64,000 nucleotides of DNA from Prostheceraeus crozeri. Taxonomy: Eukaryota; Platyhelminthes; Polycladida; Euryleptidae. Each line of letters opens with the position of its first letter. Position 1 is the stretch's first letter. The notes below the pieces were generated by a model that did no database searches, was not told the origin of the DNA, and saw only the letters and a program-made list of their open reading frames with translations. Position numbers and translations under genes: made by a program. The stretch spans positions 124,001-188,000 of the forward strand of contig CAJQUW010015620.1 in assembly GCA_907163375.1 (NCBI GenBank), written 5' to 3'. Positions 41,382-50,997 of the stretch are shown one piece after another.

Positions 41382-42260
41382 ATGGAAATGACTCAAATTT
41401 GTCAAGTTTGCAATATGCGTTTTTTAAATCAAACACTATTATATTCTCATATGAAAAACACACCATGTGGTATGCATATGAATCAATTTCAACCTAATAA
41501 TAGTATTCAACCTAATAATAGTATTCAGAATAATATTCAACCTAATAATAGTATTCAGTATAATAATATTCAATCAGAGCAACCATTACAAAGATTAAAG
41601 CATTTATTTATTTCAGATAAAGAACAAAATCTTTATACTGCTAGAATAAATACACCTAGGCAAAATAATAATAATCCTTTTGTTCAAAATAATAATGTAG
41701 CACAAAATAATCCTTTTGTTCAAAATAATAATAATGTAGCTCAAAATAATAATGTAGCTCAAAATAATTATATTGATAAAAATAATAATGTAGCTCAAAA
41801 TAATTATATTGATAAAAATCAATTTGTTGAAAGTAATAACAAAAAAATATGTTCCGGATGTAATAAAAATATAACATCAAAAAATTTTGCACGTCATTTA
41901 AAATTATGCGAACAAACAGAAGAGGTTAAAAAAAATAAAAAAGATAAATTAAAAGATCAGTTATGCCGTAATTGTAATAAATATTTTACAATTCAAGGAA
42001 TTACTAATCATTATAATTCTTGTATAAGTTCTACAAGACAATGTACAAGTTGTCAAATTACTAAACCTAAGACAGAGTTTTATGATAGTAAATATCAGTG
42101 TAAGGATTGTTTAAAAGAAAAAGTTAAATGTAGAGGTTGTCAAAAAATTATATTAAAGAAAAATTTTCAGCGACATGTAACACTATGTCCAAAACTTAAT
42201 CAACATAATAATAATTTATGTCAAAATAATAATTTATGTCAAAATAATAATTTATATTAG
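41382..42260 (+). CDS. Asn-rich zinc-finger protein of the Polinton
   Basis: 292 aa. It opens with a C2H2-like finger (CQVCNMRFLNQTLLYSHMKN). The middle (about 35-150) is low-complexity Asn/Gln (repeats of QPNNSIQ and AQNNNV). It ends with several C-x2-C...H-x3-4-C modules: CSGCNKNITSKNFARHLKLC, CRNCNKYFTIQGITNHYNSC, CTSCQITKPKTEFYDSKYQC, CRGCQKIILKKNFQRHVTLC. A nucleic-acid-binding role is likely. The exact part played in the element is unknown. It is the first rightward gene of the right-hand set. Confidence 0.7.
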   Translation: MEMTQICQVCNMRFLNQTLLYSHMKNTPCGMHMNQFQPNNSIQPNNSIQNNIQPNNSIQYNNIQSEQPLQRLKHLFISDKEQNLYTARINTPRQNNNNPFVQNNNVAQNNPFVQNNNNVAQNNNVAQNNYIDKNNNVAQNNYIDKNQFVESNNKKICSGCNKNITSKNFARHLKLCEQTEEVKKNKKDKLKDQLCRNCNKYFTIQGITNHYNSCISSTRQCTSCQITKPKTEFYDSKYQCKDCLKEKVKCRGCQKIILKKNFQRHVTLCPKLNQHNNNLCQNNNLCQNNNLY

Positions 42261-42340
42261 TATTTCAACTAAAATAGTTGTATTTCAACTAAAATAGTTG
42301 TATTTCAAGTAAAATAGTTGTATTTCAACTAAAATAATCT
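42261..42340. repeat. Four 20-bp units, each a small palindrome
   Basis: TATTTCAACTAAAATAGTTG is repeated four times, each unit folding as CAACT-aaaat-AGTTG (one unit has CAAGT). Confidence 0.9.
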
Positions 42341-42405
42341 TATATATATTAAAATATTATTTTTTATAAAGAATAAAATATTATTTTATTAAAATATTCT
42401 TAAGC

Positions 42406-42532
42406 ATTCCGGAAGAGAGGAGAGGTTCGGAACATACTTCTTTTGAGTATAGGAACAAAAAGTCCGACACATTCCGGAGGTTCTACAGAGGTTAAAAACA
42501 CTCATAAGAGTGTAAGAATGCGAGTCCGGAAT
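42406..42532. ncRNA. Structured GC-richer spacer, possible RNA
   Basis: An outer 8-bp stem ATTCCGGA (42406-42413) / TCCGGAAT (42525-42532) encloses smaller hairpins (ACTTcttttGAGT, ACTCataaGAGT) and a third CATTCCGG. It stands out in base composition from the AT-rich surroundings and directly precedes the ATPase-like gene. It may be an untranslated leader structure, a small RNA, or a cluster of hairpin modules. Confidence 0.35.
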
Positions 42533-42576
42533 TAAAAAAAATAATAATTCCTAAATTTTTATTTTAAAAATAATAA

Positions 42577-44074
42577 ATGAATAAAAGCGAAAATTTGGAA
42601 GATTTATATTCACCGGTTTTAATTAAAAGTGATAAAAGTAATAAAAGTAATAAAAGTAATCTAAGTCGTCATAAATCTCTTAATGCAATAAACGAAATAA
42701 TAAATAATTATATGAATAACACTGAGTTTCAAGATACACTAACCCCTCAAGAACCGAATCTCAAAGATATTAATAATATTGTAGATAATCCTATATATAA
42801 TACTAGATATAATAATAATATAGATAAAAATATATATAATAATATAGATAAAAATACATATAATAAAAGATATTTAGAGACACTACCCCCTAATTCATCT
42901 CTTAATAAAAAAATACCACAATCAGATCTTACACGTCTTTGGAATTTTTTAAAATTTCATTGTATAAAAATATTGTTAGCATGTATTTTAATATTTTTTA
43001 TTTATCATCTTGTTATATGTATTGGAAATCAATGGGGTTACTTTCTAACAGAGGAACAAAAGAGAATAATTTTTTATAATCAAGAAAAAAAAACTTTTGA
43101 AGGATGGAAGACTGAGGAAGATAAGATTAAGGATAAAACTAATAATAAAAATATTAAACAGGGTAAAATGTATCAAGAAAATTTACATTTCATTGTTTAC
43201 GGTAAAACTGGAAGTGGTAAGACTACGTTTATTAAAAAATATATAAACCAATATTATAAGGATGAAACAAAAGTACATATTTTTTGTATGCATACTTCTG
43301 AATGGCCAACTTTTACAAACGTCTATAATGATAAACAATTAGATGAGTTACAAGATATGGAAAGTTTTGCTGGTACACCTGAAAATAAATCTTTATTAAT
43401 TTTAGATGATGTTGCAAGTTTATCAAAACAAAAAAATATGTCAAATATTTACAAAAGGAAGACATCAAAATATTCAAATAGTTGTATTAGCTCATAAAGC
43501 TTGTGATGTAGATAATAAGATTAGAGAAAACATTCAAACATTTTTTACAACTACACAAAATAATGCAGCATTCTTTAATGATATTAATAAAAATTATAAA
43601 ATGAATATGCCTTTATCATATTATACACATCATAAATATGGAATAATACGTGTTGACACCATAAGTGAACATATGCAAGTATATGATAAAGATTTAAATA
43701 TATTAGTAGATACTGAACATGAAATCTATAATAACTCTCAAGATTTTGATATTAGAATGTATGCAAATACAAAACATTTATCAAATCAAGTTATAGAACA
43801 AATAATTATCTTTTTAGAGTCTGAAGCAAAAGTACCACTAAAAATTATTCCTGATACATTTTATTTTTATTTTGATCATTATTTAAATACAAAATTTGAT
43901 ATACCAATACCAAAAAGATTACAAGATCATGAAACATTAAACTATTTAAAAATTGCAATAAATGATGTTAGAAACGGTTTAAGAAAAGCAACACCAATAA
44001 TAACTGATGTTAAATCTACATTTTCTGATGCCAAATCTACATTTGATGAAGCAAAAAAACATATAATGATATAA
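42577..44074 (+). pseudogene. Polinton A32-like ATPase, membrane-anchored type, broken
   Basis: Parts in order: an Asn/Ser-rich N-terminus; a hydrophobic segment (IKILLACILIFFIYHLVICI) about 130 residues in; Walker A (FIVYGKTGSGKTTFIKKY); Walker B (SLLILDDVAS); a conserved block with RHQNIQIVVLAHKACD and the sensor-like IRENIQTFF; and a C-terminal region with no assigned motif. It belongs with FtsK/HerA-like packaging ATPases. The gene looks broken, with about one break. A second, complete ATPase lies at 50998-51804. Confidence 0.7.
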
Positions 44075-44129
44075 AACCATTAATAAATGGTGTAAGTGAA
44101 ATACTTAATAATTAAACAAATTTATCATA

Positions 44130-44168
44130 ATCAAACCGAAGGTTCTAGGGCTTCGCGCTTCGCCCGAT
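44130..44168 (+). repeat. Double-hairpin module with expanded stem
   Basis: AACC-GAA-GGTT is followed by GGGCTTCGCGCTTCGCCC. The ends are ATC(A)/CGAT. The second hairpin carries a 7-nt internal duplication relative to the 32-nt form. Confidence 0.8.
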
Positions 44169-44183
44169 TTTGCAGATATATTT

Positions 44184-44215
44184 AGGCTTCGCCTCGAGGG
44201 GGCTTCGCCCCCGAT
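44184..44215 (+). repeat. Double-hairpin module
   Basis: AGGC-TTC-GCCT followed by GGGGGC-TTC-GCCCCC, ending CGAT, 32 nt. Only 15 bp separate it from the previous module. Confidence 0.8.
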
Positions 44216-44328
44216 TAGAATTTTTCCATTATATATATATTTTAGAATTTTTTTTTCTCTAAAAATTAAAACAAAAAATTTTTTTTAAAAAAAAACTAAA
44301 ACACAAATTTTTTCTTTAAAAAAAAAAA

Positions 44329-47300
44329 ATGGAAAAATTTTATTGCAACTTATGTAAAAAAAAGTTGCAAACAAAAAGAAGTTATCAATCTCATCTACAA
44401 AGTAAAATGCATTTACAAAATGTAGAACGAGTTGATGAAGGAAATATATTAAAATTAAATAGTTATAAAAACTATCTAGAAACATTGCCTACTGATATAA
44501 AAGTTAAAAAAATGTTTGATGATTATTCACATTCGGAATATAAAAAATTTTTTAATAGTGAAGATGAAGCCGTAACAGATATAAAATATTTATTTAGCGA
44601 TACTGATGAATTTAACGAAATAGATGAATTTGATGAAGCCGTAACAGATATAAAATATTTATTTAATGAATCGGTTGAATCGGTTGAATATAATGAAACC
44701 GATAAAACTTTTTCTGATATTCTAGCCAACTTTTATAATATATTTAAGAAATCTTTCAAATGTTATATGAATGTAGAAGTACTTTATACAAAAAATGGAC
44801 CTGATGGAATTCCTGAAGAAATAATACAAGGACATTTTACAAATTCACAAGAAATTCATAATGTAAATGATATACAACCCATATTGGAATCGATGATACT
44901 TAAATTAGAAAATTGTATAATTGAAGCCCAGTTACGTGAATCTGGTTGGAGATTTGTTAAAATACTATCTAAGAAAATAGTAATTGATAAATATAAAAAT
45001 AATACTGGTGGTAGTTATGTTCCTTTACCTTTCAGTTCACCTCAATTAATCAACATAAAAAATGAAGATGATTATTGTTTTCTGTGGAGTATTATAGCAC
45101 ATTTACATCCTGCAGAATATCATAAAGAAAGACTAAGTCATTATAATAAAAAAGAATACATAAAGGAATTTGATCTTTCTGATGGCTTAGATGAATTTCC
45201 ATATGATTATAATAGGTTAATAAAGTTTCATAAAAAGAATAAAAATTTAATTGAAGTAAATGTTTTTGAATTAAATGTGAATTATGTTTCTATTGGTAAA
45301 ATTACTCCACTTTACTCAGATTCAAAAAAATTTTATTTGAATAATAAAAATTTATGCCAATCAGAAATAGTATATAATGATAGAGGAAATTACATACATC
45401 ATAATAATTTTTACCAAGGAAATATAATATGTACTGAAAAATTTGAACTTGTTAAAACACTATCACCAATAATGATTAATCATAATAATTATAAAGGACG
45501 TACTGATGATTATAATTACAAATATTCATCTTTATCTTCAGAATACCAACAAAAATTAGAAAATTTAAATAAAAGTTTACAAAAATGTAAAATAGATTAT
45601 CAACAACAAACAAAAATGTTACTACAAGAATATCACCATAAATATCAAAATAAGATAGAAACAATTCAAAAATTAAATGAAGAAAATAATAAAGAATTAA
45701 ATGAAGAAAATAATGAAGAAAATGAAACCAATCAAAAAATAAATGAATCTTTAAAAAAATGTCTACAACAATATAAAGAACAATATGATAAAGAATATAT
45801 TTATCAGCTACAAATATTAAATCAAAATTATTATCAAAATACATTTAATCTTACAAAAGAAATTAATGAAACACATGAAATATATAAAGATGAATTTGTA
45901 AAATTAGAACAGTCAAAACAACCAGCACAAGCGAATATATTATATTATCAGGGTCATTTTATATTGTGTAAAGATGTTTCTATATTTACAAAAACTTCAG
46001 ATAATAAAAATTTTCCTTGTCTTCAATGTATGACAAGTTTTAGAACTTTAGAAGAAATGAATAGACATTTGGAGAATTGTCAACAAAACGAAGCAGTTCA
46101 AAATACTTTTCCAAAAGATGATTATTTAGAATATAATAAATGGTATTTTAAAAATAAGGTACCCTTTACTATTTATTGTGATTTTGAAGCATATAATGTT
46201 AATATGACACAAAATCGAACGGAAAGTTCCAGGGCTTCACCCGATTCTGAAAATTATAATTCTGAAAATTATAATTCTGAAAATTATAATTCTGAAAATT
46301 ATAATTCTGAAAATTATAATTCTGAAAATTATAATTCTGAAAATTATAATTCTGAAAAAAGTGCGCCTGAAAGAAGTGCGCCTGGAAAAAGTTCAACTGA
46401 ACAAAGTAAAGAAAAATATTTATTTGAACAAAAACCATTATGTTGGGGAATGTACATTCATTCGAATTATCCTGAATTATTTAAATCAGAATGTTTACAA
46501 TACTATGGTGAAGACAGTTCAGAAATGTTTACAAAGAAAGTAGAAGAATTACAAGGACGTTTTTCACAATTGCTTGAAACAAATAAACCAATGATACCAT
46601 TAACGGATGAAGAAAGAAAAGAATTTTATGATGAAATAAATTGTTATTACTGTGGAAAAGGTTTTACAAATAAATATAAAACTGGCAGAGGTAGATATAT
46701 TGATAAAGTAAAAGATCATGATCATCTAAATGGATTATATAGAGGTGCAGCACATAATTCTTGTAATCTTAATGCTAACAAATTTAAATATAACTTTGTT
46801 CCTTTATATTTCTATAATGGTTCTAAATATGATTTCCATCTAGTAATGAAAGATTTATTTTTATCTGAAAAATTACAACAACAAAAAATAAATGTACTAT
46901 GTAAACAAGAAGAAGAATATTTTTCAATGCAATTAGGTTGTATTAGAATTTTAGATGCATTTAGATTTTTTACTCCTTATTCATTAGATGTTATGGGAAA
47001 AACTTTGAAACCTGAACAATGTAAAATATTAAATAAATATAATTTAAAACCTTTAAAAGGAATATTTCCGTATGAGTATATAGCCTGCGGCTCACAGTCG
47101 AAGACTGATATAACTGGAGATAAAACCTGTGGTTCACAGTCGAAGACTGATATAACTGGAGATTTTAACTCTGTGAATAAAATTATGGAAGAAGAACAAC
47201 TTCCTCCAATAAATAAATTTAAATCAACATTAAAACAATCACAATTATCTGACGAAGACTATGCAGAAGCTGAAAAGAATTGGAGAGAGTTAAATTGTAA

Positions 47301-48966
47301 AACAATGTATGATTATACAATGAAATATCTACAGATAGATGTATTAATACTAGCTGATCTTTTTGAAAACTTTCGTGATATGTGTTTAGAATATTACGGA
47401 ATAGATCCATGTTATTGTTATTCTACACCAGGTTTAACATGGTTAGCAGGATTAAAACATACTGGTGTTAAACTTAAACATTATAAAGAAAATACATATG
47501 ATAAATTAATATTTTTTGAATCTGGAATTAGAGGTGGAGTTTCATCCGTTTTAGGTAATAGATATGTTAAATGTTATAATAAGAAAGTAAATCCACAAGA
47601 ATATGGAATAATGAAACCTTTATCTCCAGAAGAAAAAGAAAAAATATTAGAAATTTTTCGAACGAAACGAGAAGGAGTAGAACGTGAAAATGCAATTGAT
47701 GAATTCATGAGAGAAAACTATTTATTATATTATGATTTTAATAGCTTATATTCTTCTTGCATGATACAAGAATTACCAACAGGTGAAATGACATGGTGTA
47801 ATAATCGAACCGAAGGTTCTAGGGCTTCGCCCGATCTAGATTATCAAAGAACATATGATGGTGAAAATAATTTTGGTTATGTATATGAAGTTGATTTAGT
47901 ATATCCTGATTATATAAAAGAAGCAACAAAATATTATCCTTTCTGTCCAGAAAACAAAATTCCCAATATAGAAGATTTTTCAGATTATCAAAAATCTATA
48001 ATTCCGAAAAAATACGGACCAACAAAAAAACTTATGTTAACACAAGGTAATAAAGGAAAGTATGTTGTTGAAGGAAGAATGCTAGATTGGTATTTAAATC
48101 ATGGCATGATTCTCACCAAAATACATCGAAAACTAGAGTATAGAAAATCTAAATGGTTAAAAAATTATATAGAGTTCAATATTGAAAAACGTAAAATAGC
48201 TAAAAGAAATAAAGATGATTTTGGAAACGTTTTCTTCAAATTAATGAATAATGCATTTTATGGTAAGACTTTAGAAAATGTACGTAATAGACAAAATATT
48301 GAAATAGTTTATGATAGAGATAGATTTCAAAATTTAACAAGGAAACCTACATATAAAAGAACTACTAGATTCAGTGATGAACTTTGTGCTGTTCATCTAA
48401 GAAGAAGCATTGTAAAACATGATAAGTTTAATTTCATTGGTTTCACTATATTAGAATTAGCTAAACTATTTATGTATAGTTTTATATATGATTATTTAGC
48501 ACCTGCTTATGGCAAAAACTATAAATTACACTTTACAGATACCGATTCTATTTTCTTAGAATTAACAGTACCATATGGTTCTTCACTTGATAAAGAAATT
48601 AATAAAATAAAAGATATTATTCATCCTTCTGATTTATGTAAAGTAAAAGATGAATTAGAAGGAAATGAAGATTTCATAACAGAAGCTATATTTTTAAAAT
48701 CTAAATGTTACTGTTATGATACAACTAATAATATTAAAACACATAAAACATTAAAAGGAATTTCAAAGGCATCAGTGGCTAATCAAATAACATTTCAAGA
48801 TTATAAAAATGCATTATTTAATAATGAAATAAAAACGGCATGTAATTATAGACTTAATTCAAAGAAACATAAAATGTATTTAAAAGAAGAACATAAATTA
48901 GCATTAGATCCATTTGATGATAAAAGAAAAATTTTACCTGATGGAATAACTACTTTACCTTTTTAA
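44329..48966 (+). CDS. POLB: Protein-primed family B DNA polymerase of the Polinton
   Basis: 1545 aa. The N-terminal C2H2 finger (FYCNLCKKKLQTKRSYQSHL) is followed by FVPLPFSSP-type and NEDDYCFLWSIIAHLHP blocks, which recur in Polinton polymerases, then a coiled coil (about 400-530) and a second finger (CLQCMTSFRTLEEMNRHLEN). Exonuclease: Exo I Asp618/Glu620 (YCDFEAYN), Exo II YNGSKYDFHL, Exo III YLQIDVLILADL. Polymerase: motif A YYDFNSLYSS (D1136), motif B KLMNNAFYGK (about 1303-1313), motif C FTDTDSIF (about 1404). It copies the element by protein priming. It contains an (SENYN) tandem tract and at least three in-frame hairpin modules, at sites away from the catalytic motifs. Confidence 0.95.
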   Translation: MEKFYCNLCKKKLQTKRSYQSHLQSKMHLQNVERVDEGNILKLNSYKNYLETLPTDIKVKKMFDDYSHSEYKKFFNSEDEAVTDIKYLFSDTDEFNEIDEFDEAVTDIKYLFNESVESVEYNETDKTFSDILANFYNIFKKSFKCYMNVEVLYTKNGPDGIPEEIIQGHFTNSQEIHNVNDIQPILESMILKLENCIIEAQLRESGWRFVKILSKKIVIDKYKNNTGGSYVPLPFSSPQLINIKNEDDYCFLWSIIAHLHPAEYHKERLSHYNKKEYIKEFDLSDGLDEFPYDYNRLIKFHKKNKNLIEVNVFELNVNYVSIGKITPLYSDSKKFYLNNKNLCQSEIVYNDRGNYIHHNNFYQGNIICTEKFELVKTLSPIMINHNNYKGRTDDYNYKYSSLSSEYQQKLENLNKSLQKCKIDYQQQTKMLLQEYHHKYQNKIETIQKLNEENNKELNEENNEENETNQKINESLKKCLQQYKEQYDKEYIYQLQILNQNYYQNTFNLTKEINETHEIYKDEFVKLEQSKQPAQANILYYQGHFILCKDVSIFTKTSDNKNFPCLQCMTSFRTLEEMNRHLENCQQNEAVQNTFPKDDYLEYNKWYFKNKVPFTIYCDFEAYNVNMTQNRTESSRASPDSENYNSENYNSENYNSENYNSENYNSENYNSENYNSEKSAPERSAPGKSSTEQSKEKYLFEQKPLCWGMYIHSNYPELFKSECLQYYGEDSSEMFTKKVEELQGRFSQLLETNKPMIPLTDEERKEFYDEINCYYCGKGFTNKYKTGRGRYIDKVKDHDHLNGLYRGAAHNSCNLNANKFKYNFVPLYFYNGSKYDFHLVMKDLFLSEKLQQQKINVLCKQEEEYFSMQLGCIRILDAFRFFTPYSLDVMGKTLKPEQCKILNKYNLKPLKGIFPYEYIACGSQSKTDITGDKTCGSQSKTDITGDFNSVNKIMEEEQLPPINKFKSTLKQSQLSDEDYAEAEKNWRELNCKTMYDYTMKYLQIDVLILADLFENFRDMCLEYYGIDPCYCYSTPGLTWLAGLKHTGVKLKHYKENTYDKLIFFESGIRGGVSSVLGNRYVKCYNKKVNPQEYGIMKPLSPEEKEKILEIFRTKREGVERENAIDEFMRENYLLYYDFNSLYSSCMIQELPTGEMTWCNNRTEGSRASPDLDYQRTYDGENNFGYVYEVDLVYPDYIKEATKYYPFCPENKIPNIEDFSDYQKSIIPKKYGPTKKLMLTQGNKGKYVVEGRMLDWYLNHGMILTKIHRKLEYRKSKWLKNYIEFNIEKRKIAKRNKDDFGNVFFKLMNNAFYGKTLENVRNRQNIEIVYDRDRFQNLTRKPTYKRTTRFSDELCAVHLRRSIVKHDKFNFIGFTILELAKLFMYSFIYDYLAPAYGKNYKLHFTDTDSIFLELTVPYGSSLDKEINKIKDIIHPSDLCKVKDELEGNEDFITEAIFLKSKCYCYDTTNNIKTHKTLKGISKASVANQITFQDYKNALFNNEIKTACNYRLNSKKHKMYLKEEHKLALDPFDDKRKILPDGITTLPF
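46214..46245 (+). repeat. Double-hairpin module inside PolB
   Basis: A variant of the AACC-GAA-GGTT / GGGC-TTC-GCCC form with several stem changes and an intact ATCG/CGAT outer stem, 32 nt. It encodes NRTESSRASPD in frame. Confidence 0.8.
46246..46356 (+). repeat. 15-bp tandem tract inside PolB
   Basis: About seven units of TCTGAAAATTATAAT encode tandem SENYN directly after the hairpin module at 46214-46245. It lies between the Exo I motif and the HNH-like Cys cluster. Confidence 0.9.
47080..47163 (+). repeat. Tandem pair of hairpin modules inside PolB
   Basis: Two 42-bp units, each with a first hairpin and then AGTC-GAA-GACT. The first hairpin is AGCC-TGC-GGCT in unit 1 and AACC-TGT-GGTT in unit 2, a paired change that keeps the stem. 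Each unit encodes CGSQSKTDITGD. Confidence 0.85.
47804..47835 (+). repeat. Double-hairpin module inside PolB palm region
   Basis: The canonical form: ATCG/CGAT outer stem, AACC-GAA-GGTT and GGGC-TTC-GCCC, 32 nt. It encodes NRTEGSRASPD in frame, about 25 residues after motif A. Confidence 0.9.
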
Positions 48967-49051
48967 TTTTCTAATTTCTATTTTCTAAATATAACAATAT
49001 AACAATATAAAATATTATAAAAATAAAATATTATAAAATTATCATATAAAA

Positions 49052-49888
49052 ATGGATAAAGTTAGAGCTGATAATTTTAAAAGAATAAAACAATTAGACG
49101 AATTAATAAAACAAAGAAATATTATGAAAGAAAATCATCTTCAACATAGAATGACAAAAGCTGGTATTCAATCTGATATGTTTGATAAATTAAAAATAAC
49201 TGAAGAAGTAAAAACTGATTATGAAAAAACTGTCGAACCATTTAAAACTCTTGAAAAGGAACTTAATGAAAAACGTGTTGATATAGCGGATCCTGTACTT
49301 AAAACACTATTAGATGACTATGGTTTATTAGAGGCAAACATAGATAAAAAATTACCAAAATCTATGTTATTCGAACATTCTACTTTCTTTTTAGATAAAA
49401 AATTATTTGCAAGATTTTATCTTGGTGGTAAAGAAATATTTCCACAACCTTTACGAGGATTAATTTTTACTCCAGATAAAAAACCTATTAGTTTAGATAG
49501 AAATTTTGTTGATCTTTTAAGAGGAGCAGATTTAAAAAATTATGCTGTAGAAGATCTAATAAAATATAAAACTATATTAGATAGAGTTGGCACAATAAAA
49601 ACTCTTAGACGTTATAAACAATTAGAAAATTTATTATCAACGGGAGTTAAAGTAGGGAAAGGTTTATCTGAAAAACAGAAAACAAAAAAACAGAAAACAG
49701 AAACAACCATATTTTTACCAGATGATCCACAAGAATTACTAAATAGATTAAATATTTTAATATCTGCAATAAAAGAAGGACATAATTCTAGTTTCAATGA
49801 AATTCATGCTATATTGAAAAGACTGTTAGAAAAGAAAATTCTAAATGAAGAGGATTATAAAAGTGTAGCTAAAATATGTTGTTTCTAA
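49052..49888 (+). CDS. Unassigned Polinton protein, 278 aa
   Basis: The N-terminal 60 residues are basic and helical (KVRADNFKRIKQLDELIKQR). The middle contains SMLFEHSTFFLDKKLFARFY then GGKEIFPQPLRGLIFTPDKK, and the C-terminus is Lys-rich then helical. No enzyme motif is visible. Its place between PolB and the penton-like gene suggests a structural or DNA-bound virion role. A partial duplicate of its N-terminus lies at 39899-40189. Complete with a clear ATG after an AT-rich leader. Confidence 0.65.
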   Translation: MDKVRADNFKRIKQLDELIKQRNIMKENHLQHRMTKAGIQSDMFDKLKITEEVKTDYEKTVEPFKTLEKELNEKRVDIADPVLKTLLDDYGLLEANIDKKLPKSMLFEHSTFFLDKKLFARFYLGGKEIFPQPLRGLIFTPDKKPISLDRNFVDLLRGADLKNYAVEDLIKYKTILDRVGTIKTLRRYKQLENLLSTGVKVGKGLSEKQKTKKQKTETTIFLPDDPQELLNRLNILISAIKEGHNSSFNEIHAILKRLLEKKILNEEDYKSVAKICCF

Positions 49889-50006
49889 TTTTTATCTATG
49901 ATTTTTATCTATGATTTTTATCTATGATTTTTATCTATGATTTTTATCTATGATTTTTATCTACGATTTTTATCTATAATATTTATTTAATTTTTTTAGT
50001 TTAAAA
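49889..50006. repeat. 14-bp tandem repeat between genes
   Basis: About seven units of TTTTTATCTATGAT fill the spacer between the 278-aa gene and the penton-like gene. Confidence 0.9.
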
Positions 50007-50795
50007 ATGTGTTCAGCAGATTTAGACAAAATTAATAATCATTTACAAAATTTAACAGAGATTTTGGGTTCATCAAAATTTAGTACGACGTTAAAAATTA
50101 TAACAACTACTTCATCACACACTTGTAATTTAGAACCCATTCTACATTTGGAACAAAATAAAAATTATCAAATTGCATTGACTAGTTTCTCTACATTTAA
50201 CACTATTCAAAATGTTATAAAAGATGTGAATGATCAATTTAGATATTCTACTGATAAAGGCAAAACATGGAAAATATTAACTTTTCTTCCTGGTTCTTAC
50301 GAAGTTGAAACAATATCAAATGAAATTAAGAGACATTTAGGTATACCATTTAAAGATAAGAAACAATTACATTTTGCAGTTGAACCGGCAGTTAATAAAT
50401 TTTCTCTTACTTTAGACGAAAATCATCAAGTTGATTTTAATCATGATAGATCATTGTCAAAGCTATTAGGATTTAATAAACAAACCTATAGTCAAGGTTA
50501 TCATTTAGGTGAGAAGATTCCAAAAATAACTGAAATAAATTCAATTGTTGTACATTGTGACATTATTGAAGGAGGTTATATAAATGGTAAATTATCAAAT
50601 TTAATATTCAGTTTTCCAGCTTTTACTGTACCCATTGGTTATAGATTAAATGTAATTCCACAAACATTAATATATTTCCCTATTACAAGAAAAACTATTA
50701 ACAACATTAACATTAGAATCACTGATGAAAAAGGACAAGAAATAAATTTTGGAGGTGAAGAGATTATGATAGATCTTTTGGTACGGGAGGTATAA
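50007..50795 (+). CDS. mCP: Polinton minor capsid protein, penton-like
   Basis: 262 aa. Characteristic blocks are LEPILHLEQNKNYQIALTSF, STFNTIQNV, FRYSTDKGKTWKILTFLPGS then YEVETISNEIKRHLG, and a late RLNVIPQTLIYFPITRKT. These are shared by Polinton minor capsid proteins, a single-jelly-roll penton forming the capsid vertices. It lies two genes after PolB. It ends at the start of a 21-bp repeat whose first unit overlaps its last codons. Confidence 0.75.
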   Translation: MCSADLDKINNHLQNLTEILGSSKFSTTLKIITTTSSHTCNLEPILHLEQNKNYQIALTSFSTFNTIQNVIKDVNDQFRYSTDKGKTWKILTFLPGSYEVETISNEIKRHLGIPFKDKKQLHFAVEPAVNKFSLTLDENHQVDFNHDRSLSKLLGFNKQTYSQGYHLGEKIPKITEINSIVVHCDIIEGGYINGKLSNLIFSFPAFTVPIGYRLNVIPQTLIYFPITRKTINNINIRITDEKGQEINFGGEEIMIDLLVREV

Positions 50796-50838
50796 ACTCC
50801 CGTTCGAGAGGTATAAACTCCCGTTCGAGAGGTATAAA
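50781..50838. repeat. 21-bp tandem repeat with palindromes at gene end
   Basis: GAGGTATAAACTCCCGTTC recurs about three times. CGGGAG-gtataaa-CTCCCG can form a hairpin just at the stop of the penton-like gene and may act as a 3' end signal. Confidence 0.75.
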
Positions 50839-50997
50839 CTTTTACGCTACAATAGAGAAGTTTAATTTTTTTTATCATTTTCATTATTAATCTTATTAAT
50901 CTTATTAATCTTATTAATCTTATTATTAGAAACAAAAAATAAACTTAAATTAAAATTTTATTTTTATTTTTTTGTTTCTAAAAACACTAATTCAATA

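Larger units (their letters stand above)
44075..44328. other. Spacer with two hairpin modules before PolB
   Basis: It holds the modules at 44130-44168 and 44184-44215, then A/T homopolymers leading to the polymerase start. Confidence 0.7.

Noticed and set aside
41613-41892. Tyr/Phe/Ile-rich frames opposite the zinc-finger gene
   Set aside because: Shadows of Asn-rich coding sequence (AAT read in reverse).
46199-46438. Minus-strand frame of NYNFQ repeats
   Set aside because: Mirror of the SENYN-coding tandem tract in PolB.
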